In this document: positions 43,720 to 47,855 of the stretch, piece by piece | How positions within the stretch are numbered: position 1 is the first letter of the stretch | Layout of the letters: every line of letters starts with the position of its first letter | Assembly: GCF_014237455.1 (NCBI RefSeq) | Contig: NZ_JABZFL010000058.1 | Location: 1-47,855, forward strand | Reading direction: 5' to 3' | Source of the DNA: Desulfobacula sp. | GTDB lineage: Bacteria > Desulfobacterota > Desulfobacteria > Desulfobacterales > Desulfobacteraceae | DNA length: 47,855 nucleotides | Position numbers and translations under genes: made by a program | The notes under the pieces: model-generated | The model's database searches: none | What the model saw: only the letters and a program-made list of their open reading frames with translations | What the model was told of the DNA's origin: nothing

Positions 43720-44694
43720 TTAGGGTACTTCAACCGAATCAAAAACAGTCTGTATGATATCGTCACAACAGATATCTTCTGCCTCTGCTTCAAAACTTAA
43801 AATAATTCTGTGCCTCAATACGTCCGGCCCCACAAGCTTGATATCCTGGGGTGTGATATAAGCCCTGCCTGATAAAAATGCATTTACCCGGGCGGCTTTT
43901 GCAAGAAAAATAGTGGCCCTTGGAGATGCGCCATACTCGATATATTCGGCCACATCCATCCCGTATTTCTCAGGCTGCCGCGTGCTGAACACCAGGTCTA
44001 CAATATACTCTTTGAGTTTTTCATCCACATAGATCTGATCGATCAATTCACCCATAGCGGCAAGCTGGTCACAATTGATGACCGCCTTGATGGCATCGGG
44101 CTTTTGAAAGCTGTTCTTTTTAAGGATCACAAGTTCCTGAGCCTTGTCGGGATAATCAATGAGTACTTTAAGCATAAACCGGTCCACCTGGGCTTCAGGC
44201 AAAGAATAAGTCCCCTCCTGTTCAATGGGATTCTGGGTGGCAAGAACCAGAAAAGGAGACGGCAATAGATAGGTTTGGTCTCCTATGGTTATCTGCTTTT
44301 CCTCCATGGCTTCCAGGAGTGCGGACTGGACCTTGGAAGGCGCCCTGTTGATTTCATCTGCCAGGATAATATTGTTAAACAAAGGCCCTTTTCTCGTAAT
44401 AAAATCAGATGTTTTGGGGCGATAAATTTCAGTACCGGTCAAATCCGCCGGTAAAAGATCCGGAGTAAACTGGATTCGCTTGAACTTTGCCTGCACAGCG
44501 GAAGCCAGCACTTTTACCGCTTTTGTTTTTGCCAGCCCGGGGACCCCCTCGATAAGGATATGCCCTCCTGTTAAAAGCCCTGTCAAAAGACTGTCCACCA
44601 ATTTTTCCTGACCTACCAGTTCTTTTGAAATCTCATTTCGGATACTGCTGATTAACAGATAATTTTTCTCAATTGATTCTTTGATCTGTTCCAT
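43720..44694 (-). CDS. moxR: MoxR family AAA+ ATPase
   Basis: 324-residue MoxR ATPase. Walker A GVPGLAKTK (50-58), Walker B ILADEINRAPSK (about 110-121), sensor 1 in LVLATQNPIEQEGTYSLPEAQ, arginine finger in DRFMLKV, sensor 2 in GASPRATIFL. It is the first gene of the moxR-DUF58-DUF4381-batA-batBC-batDE operon and presumably remodels the VWA partners. The start MEQIKESIEKN is preceded by AAAGGATT. A leader of about 70 nt follows the promoter at 44772-44799. Confidence 0.92.
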   Translation of the reverse strand: MEQIKESIEKNYLLISSIRNEISKELVGQEKLVDSLLTGLLTGGHILIEGVPGLAKTKAVKVLASAVQAKFKRIQFTPDLLPADLTGTEIYRPKTSDFITRKGPLFNNIILADEINRAPSKVQSALLEAMEEKQITIGDQTYLLPSPFLVLATQNPIEQEGTYSLPEAQVDRFMLKVLIDYPDKAQELVILKKNSFQKPDAIKAVINCDQLAAMGELIDQIYVDEKLKEYIVDLVFSTRQPEKYGMDVAEYIEYGASPRATIFLAKAARVNAFLSGRAYITPQDIKLVGPDVLRHRIILSFEAEAEDICCDDIIQTVFDSVEVP

Positions 44695-44771
44695 AATCCT
44701 TTATGCCCATATTATAGATTTACACATAACAACCCCGACAAAAAACAATTTTTTAATCATAAATTTTAACT

Positions 44772-44799
44772 AATATAGTATTGGCAACTAAAGTGTCAA
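44772..44799 (-). promoter_or_regulatory. Sigma-70-type promoter of the moxR-bat operon
   Basis: On the minus strand: TTGACA (44799-44794), 16-bp spacer, TATATT (44777-44772). The -35 is perfect, the -10 matches 5 of 6. It is placed between the antitoxin gene and moxR, pointing at moxR. Confidence 0.65.
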
Positions 44800-44905
44800 G
44801 AAATGAACCGTATAAGCAAAGATCCATATGCTCCCGCAAGGCAAACAGCCTTCAACTGACAAAATCAAAATTGAGGCTAAAGCCGATACTTTCTGGAGCC
44901 GCTCA

Positions 44906-45217
44906 TTAGCCCCCGGTCTGCTCCGGCGGTTTGTTCGGTCTTGGTTTGTCTATAAGATAGCCCGAAACGTAACGGTGAAGAACACTAGACATAAGTGTTT
45001 GATAAGGAATTCCATTCTCTACAGCAAGGGCCTGGATCTCTTCCAAAACTTTAGAAGAGATTCTGATATTAACCCTTTTATCCTTTTTCAAAGTGTTACG
45101 TGCATACTGCTGGTGTTTTATTATTTCTTCTTTGACATTTTGCACTGACTTCCACTCACCTTGTTCAAAGGATTTCAAAATTTCTTGTTCATTTTTATCG
45201 AGTTTGGTTTTATGCAT
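44906..45217 (-). CDS. brnA: BrnA/CopG-type antitoxin
   Basis: 103-residue antitoxin. The middle KRVNIRISSKVLEEIQALAVENGI is a ribbon-helix-helix with NIRIS forming the DNA-binding strand, followed by PYQTLMSSVLHRYVSG, which is characteristic of the BrnA/CopG antitoxin family. It probably neutralises the upstream BrnT-like toxin and represses the pair. A strong ribosome-binding site (TAGGAGG) lies inside the end of the toxin gene, and the two overlap by 8 bp. The tail PRPNKPPEQTGG is unusual and GC-rich, as if the end had been replaced. Confidence 0.78.
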   Translation of the reverse strand: MHKTKLDKNEQEILKSFEQGEWKSVQNVKEEIIKHQQYARNTLKKDKRVNIRISSKVLEEIQALAVENGIPYQTLMSSVLHRYVSGYLIDKPRPNKPPEQTGG

Positions 45218-45491
45218 TCTTACCTCCTAAATAATCACGAGTGGCTTTGCGACTTGGAATTATTGTTTTTAAAAATTTGCCATTTTCATCTTCGACAAAT
45301 GGAACAAGATAGGCATAATTATTAATTTCAACTACGAGTAATTGCTGGTTAGGATATTTCTTTTGGTTGGGATGAGCTACAATATCAAGAACATCACCTC
45401 GTTCAATATGCATGGTTATTTGTTCAAAACTCATACCACGTTCTATTTTAAGCTGTTCATTTTTTTCTTTATTCCATTTATAATGTTCCAT
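45210..45491 (-). CDS. brnT: BrnT-like toxin (DUF497 type)
   Basis: 93 residues with the BrnT layout: an N-terminal WNKEKNEQLKIERGMSFEQ, a central beta sheet (QQLLVVEINNYAYLVPFVED) and the C-terminal KTIIPSRKATRDYL, which matches the RKA motif ending of DUF497 ribonucleases. BrnT toxins are RelE-fold RNases. Toxin before antitoxin is the rule for BrnT/BrnA. TTGACA lies upstream on the minus strand (45526-45521), but no clear -10 follows. The gene begins 56 bp after the attC-like site at 45547-45606. Confidence 0.7.
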   Translation of the reverse strand: MEHYKWNKEKNEQLKIERGMSFEQITMHIERGDVLDIVAHPNQKKYPNQQLLVVEINNYAYLVPFVEDENGKFLKTIIPSRKATRDYLGGKNA

Positions 45492-45546
45492 AAATCAAAC
45501 CTAATGGAATGTGTGCTTAATGTCAACAAAACTCTTTGGATTGGAA

Positions 45547-45606
45547 ACCTAACGTCATTTTCACAGGCGCCGGTTTTTTGGCGTCCTGTGAAAAAAAAGG
45601 TTAGCT
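45547..45606 (-). repeat. attC-like structured site 1
   Basis: 60-bp imperfect inverted repeat. Outer arms CTAAC/GTTAG (45549-45553, 45600-45604), a 4+4 nt unpaired spacer (GTCA/AAAA), a 10-bp inner stem (TTTTCACAGG/CCTGTGAAAA), one bulged T (45584), CGCC/GGCG and an 8-nt loop. Read on the minus strand it ends in GTTAGGT, matching the attC core GTTRRRY. Neither arm is followed by a T-run, so a terminator is unlikely. The unknown gene on the right ends 8 bp before it. Confidence 0.6.
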
Positions 45607-45614
45607 GATTTTTT

Positions 45615-46247
45615 TTATTGTAACAATTGTAAAACCTTTGCGAATACCTGCTTAAAAAGGCCGAATAAAAGTTTCCCTTTTTCAGTATCCAAAGAAAGCG
45701 CGATTGAAATGCTCATAACTGTAGATATTGCCAAACCTCGCCAGTCTATTTTATTAAGTCTTTCCAGTGATTCAGCCAAATATTCCAAACGACTATCGAT
45801 CACTTTTATTTCGTCAGGTGTCGGTCTATAAGTTTTTAATATCAGTAATCGAAATTCATTGATGGAAAGCTTTAATTGTTGTTTTTCATTGGCTGAAAAT
45901 TTTGAAATATCATCTGAATTTATCTCAGCACCAGAAATAATCGTCTTTTCAGCGTTCAGCTGTTGCCAATGATCAGGCAAAAGCATTTCGTCAAAGTACT
46001 CTTTGACAGTATCTTTTAGCCAATTTGAGAATTGGCTATATATCTGCCCGATGTCAAACCAGTCTTGTTCTGGGATGAAGCCAGACATCGGGTAATTGGG
46101 AGCAAAAAGAGTATAATTACAATCTAATTGATAAAAGTTTCCAGAAGAATTTCTAATCAAAAATTTCAATGGTGAATTGTTTACCTTTATCTCAAAATGA
46201 CCACTCTCACCTTCAACATCAATATCACTAACGGAAAACATTTCCAC
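45615..46247 (-). CDS. Unknown cassette-like protein, possibly amber-interrupted at the N-terminus
   Basis: Not recognised. 210 residues from GTG 46247: a beta-rich first half (GHFEIKVNNSPLKFLIRNSS; LFAPNYPMSGFIPEQDWFD), a helical middle and a C-terminal amphipathic stretch (KLLFGLFKQVFAKVLQLLQ). The GTG has no ribosome-binding site. A far better start is ATG 46304, seven bases after AGGAG (46316-46312) and in the same frame. It reads M-L-K-K then TAG (46290-46292), then KKGLLEIIKNNEIDV into the listed protein. So the gene is either interrupted by an amber codon or restarts at GTG. It is enclosed by two attC-like sites. Confidence 0.55.
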   Translation of the reverse strand: MEMFSVSDIDVEGESGHFEIKVNNSPLKFLIRNSSGNFYQLDCNYTLFAPNYPMSGFIPEQDWFDIGQIYSQFSNWLKDTVKEYFDEMLLPDHWQQLNAEKTIISGAEINSDDISKFSANEKQQLKLSINEFRLLILKTYRPTPDEIKVIDSRLEYLAESLERLNKIDWRGLAISTVMSISIALSLDTEKGKLLFGLFKQVFAKVLQLLQ

Positions 46248-46320
46248 GTCTATTTCATTATTTTTTATTATTTCAAGAAGGCCCTTCTTCTATTTTTTTA
46301 ACATGATCAAACTCCTGTGC

Positions 46321-46382
46321 AGCTAACGTTCGGCATAAAGCGCGGCGGCTTTTTGCCGTCGATCTTAATGCCGTGGTTATAA
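46321..46382 (-). repeat. attC-like structured site 2
   Basis: 62-bp imperfect inverted repeat. Outer arms TAAC/GTTA (46324-46327, 46376-46379), a short unpaired spacer (GTT/TG), an inner stem CGGCATAAAG/CTTAATGCCG (46331-46340, 46364-46373) with one A-A mismatch, then CGGC/GCCG around a T5 loop. On the minus strand it ends GTTAGCT, one base from GTTRRRY. The gene on the right ends 10 bp before it; the AGGAG of the gene on the left begins 5 bp after it. Confidence 0.6.
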
Positions 46383-46392
46383 TTTCAATATG

Positions 46393-47343
46393 TTATGATC
46401 CCATTATAATACCTGACCTAAACTTCTTTAGCTCCTCGTATAATTTTTTCTTTTTAGAGAATCGTTTTTCAAGTTTCAAGATTGATTTTCTTCGAAAACC
46501 AATCTTCTTCAGATTTTCAAGGTCATATTCGTAAGCTGATTTAATGGGAGTGGTCTTCGAAGGAGTCAACTTGTAGGCAATATTCGTTGTTGCAAGCAGA
46601 TCCAAGTAGTCAATGTTGTTAAAAAACTCGATGAAATTATTATTGCTGTATTCTTCTTTTGAATACATTCTAAAGGCATCAGTTTTGAATAATTGATAAG
46701 TCCTGCAAAAAAATTGATAATCTCCTACGATGGTTGACTGGAATGCAACAATCGGTTTTTTATTTTCAAACATCTTATTAAAGATAGGCTCAGTGGCCAT
46801 ACCTGAACCATAAACAAGGAAATCGACAGTTGTGATGGGAAATAGAAAGTTAAGGATCATAGGAAATTTCTTACTCATCTCCTCAAAGTTATAATCCTTT
46901 CCAGCTATATATATGTCAGCAGTATTATATCTGTCAGATAGCTCAATTGCCCAATGTTGGTCTTTCGTTCGATACTTTCTTTTTGGGGCAATATTGGTTG
47001 TAAACCTACAAATTGGTATAGGAACGATTATTTCTGCCAGACTTAAATTAATTATTTCATCGCTAATTAGTGTCCGTTTTTTTTCGTCTTTGTATTTTGG
47101 CAATAAAACGGGGGTTGGATGATAATCATTAGCGCTGTGATATGATATTTCGTGTTCAGCTTGCCCATGATCTATGGGAATGTATATTAACCCACCTTCT
47201 TTTTGGTTGAAATCGAATTTTCGAATTATGTATGAGTCATCAAAAAAATGGAATTTGATTTCTGCATTTCCATTTTTCGGTGGCATTGGAATTATCCGAA
47301 TGCAATCATTTCCTTGAAAAGTTACAGCTATTCTATTTTTCAT
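46393..47343 (-). CDS. Unknown 316-residue protein
   Basis: Not recognised. Starts at MKNRIAVTFQGND (ATG 47343; an upstream in-frame GTG at 47352 is less likely). Soluble and basic, with a beta-rich N-terminal part (AEIKFHFFDDSYIIRKFDF), a central NTADIYIAGKDYNFEEM, FLVYGSGMATEPIFNKMFEN, then TIVGDYQFFCRTYQLFKTDA and a Lys-rich coiled C-terminus (LKLEKRFSKKKKLYEELKKF). The N-terminal half has the feel of a glycan-like beta domain, but no family is claimed. AT-rich and flanked by structured repeats, so probably acquired. Confidence 0.6.
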   Translation of the reverse strand: MKNRIAVTFQGNDCIRIIPMPPKNGNAEIKFHFFDDSYIIRKFDFNQKEGGLIYIPIDHGQAEHEISYHSANDYHPTPVLLPKYKDEKKRTLISDEIINLSLAEIIVPIPICRFTTNIAPKRKYRTKDQHWAIELSDRYNTADIYIAGKDYNFEEMSKKFPMILNFLFPITTVDFLVYGSGMATEPIFNKMFENKKPIVAFQSTIVGDYQFFCRTYQLFKTDAFRMYSKEEYSNNNFIEFFNNIDYLDLLATTNIAYKLTPSKTTPIKSAYEYDLENLKKIGFRRKSILKLEKRFSKKKKLYEELKKFRSGIIMGS

Positions 47344-47381
47344 TAGCACCACTATTTAAAGAAGAAAATTTTGCAATAAAA

Positions 47382-47444
47382 TCATAACGTATCATATTAT
47401 GCAGAAAAAAATCTGCATAATACCGCTATATATTTTCTTTATGA
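47382..47444. repeat. Strong hairpin with outer arms; degenerate attC-like site 3
   Basis: Perfect 11-bp inner stem TATTATGCAGA/TCTGCATAATA (47395-47405, 47412-47422) with a 6-nt A-rich loop. Outer arms TCATAA (47382-47387) and TTATGA (47439-47444) enclose it, total 63 bp. Unlike the other two sites the unpaired stretches are unequal (7 and 16 nt) and no GTT core is present. It lies 38 bp upstream of the 316-residue gene. Confidence 0.35.
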
Positions 47445-47495
47445 TATCATATTAAAGCATCTAATACAGTTTTCAAATTTACTTTTAATAAACGC

Positions 47496-47841
47496 TCAAA
47501 TCACCTTGCCATACCAGAAAAATGATGTAAAGGGATATCCCCAATTCAGGCATTTTTTCATGGTTTGATCCTGAACATGAGTGATAAAGCCATCAATGGG
47601 AATGTCAGGGTGGATGGGGATTAGGGTATCAAGGAGATTCAGGAGTGTCTTGTCCAACCGGTTTGCCTGTAATTTTTGCGCGTGACCTGAAAGGTTATAA
47701 AAGTTCCAAAGATCTGGAATGGTTAAGACGGCAAATTGTTTGAGCGCCTATAAGAAAGTAAGTCAATAAAAAATAGTTATCCATTAACAAAAAATATGTT
47801 TTTTTGCTTACGGTCTCCTCCTGCTGGTCATCAGTAAACAT
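47496..47841 (-). pseudogene. Possible frame-broken small gene at the right edge
   Basis: Two overlapping minus-strand frames look like protein. ATG 47841, with GGAG eight bases upstream, gives 48 residues starting MFTDDQQEETVSKKTYF and stopping at 47695. A second frame, open from 47747 to 47496 without a start codon, reads IPDLWNFYNLSGHAQKLQ, LDTLIPIHPDIPIDGFITHV and LNWGYPFTSFFWYGK. One shift near 47700-47747 would join them into a protein of about 110 residues. No family was recognised. Otherwise the 500 bp from 47353 to the edge hold only the hairpin at 47382-47444. Confidence 0.3.
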
Positions 47842-47855
47842 GTTTTTCACTCCAT

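Noticed and set aside
43063-43800. 245-codon plus-strand ORF
   Set aside because: It lies fully antisense to the DUF58 and moxR genes, which have clear family motifs; no start signal.
45558-45598. Rho-independent terminator at the TTTTCACAGG hairpin
   Set aside because: On the plus strand the stem is followed by A, not T; on the minus strand it is followed by AAAATGACG. Neither direction gives a T-run, and outer boxes exist that a terminator does not need.
1-47855. CRISPR arrays, tRNA or rRNA genes, complete insertion sequences
   Set aside because: No regularly spaced repeats, no cloverleaf or rRNA-like stretches and no transposase with terminal repeats were seen; a covariance search was not possible here.

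Overview
The window looks like a piece of chromosome from a Gram-negative anaerobe, most probably a Desulfobacterota (Desulfobacteraceae-like) bacterium. This is an inference from gene content: lipid A/Kdo genes (msbA, waaA), a tungsten-type aldehyde:ferredoxin oxidoreductase relic, acetyl-CoA synthetase beside an OFA-family carrier, a Liv-type ABC operon joined to an acyl-CoA ligase and an FdhD-like protein, a MoxR/Bat operon, and many two-component proteins. No rRNA, tRNA, CRISPR array or intact insertion sequence was seen.

Layout. 1-640: a HigB/HigA-type toxin-antitoxin pair cut by the left edge. 776-6513 (minus): a housekeeping operon msbA, Trm112-like, DUF4416, yicC, remA-like, gmk, rlmB, comF. 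6561-9783: waaA (with a frame break), an orphan GAF protein and gpsA. 9938-13096: a gene graveyard holding an IclR regulator missing both ends, a 23-codon tail of an aminotransferase, an aldehyde:ferredoxin oxidoreductase with an amber codon and an internal deletion, and the tail of a sigma-54 activator. 13206-19704: a Cache-domain histidine kinase and NtrC-type regulator, then a sigma-54 promoter with three identical palindromes, an OFA transporter and acs. This reads as one monocarboxylate sensing, uptake and activation unit. 20021-21004: a double-domain universal stress protein. 21164-28451: livKHMGF, an acyl-CoA ligase and an FdhD-like protein, probably uptake and CoA activation of an organic acid. 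28448-29005 (minus): a DJ-1/PfpI protein.

29363-36989 (plus): a five-gene signalling cluster made of a membrane PAS protein without a kinase domain, a solute-binding lipoprotein with no ABC transporter, a histidine kinase, a single-domain receiver and a REC-PAS-HK-REC hybrid. 37042-44694 (minus): moxR, DUF58, DUF4381-like, batA, a batB-batC fusion and a batD-batE fusion, behind a sigma-70 promoter at 44772-44799.

44906-47855 (minus): an AT-rich accessory tail. Unrelated ORFs (a BrnT/BrnA-like pair and two unknown proteins) lie head to tail and are separated by structured sites of about 60 bp with the architecture of integron attC sites. ORFs end 8-10 bp before a site, and one ribosome-binding site starts 5 bp after a site. 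This possible gene-cassette array is the most interesting structure here. The other leading observations are the sigma-54 operator cluster, the SBP-linked signalling cluster and the FdhD-like protein lacking the CxxC motif.
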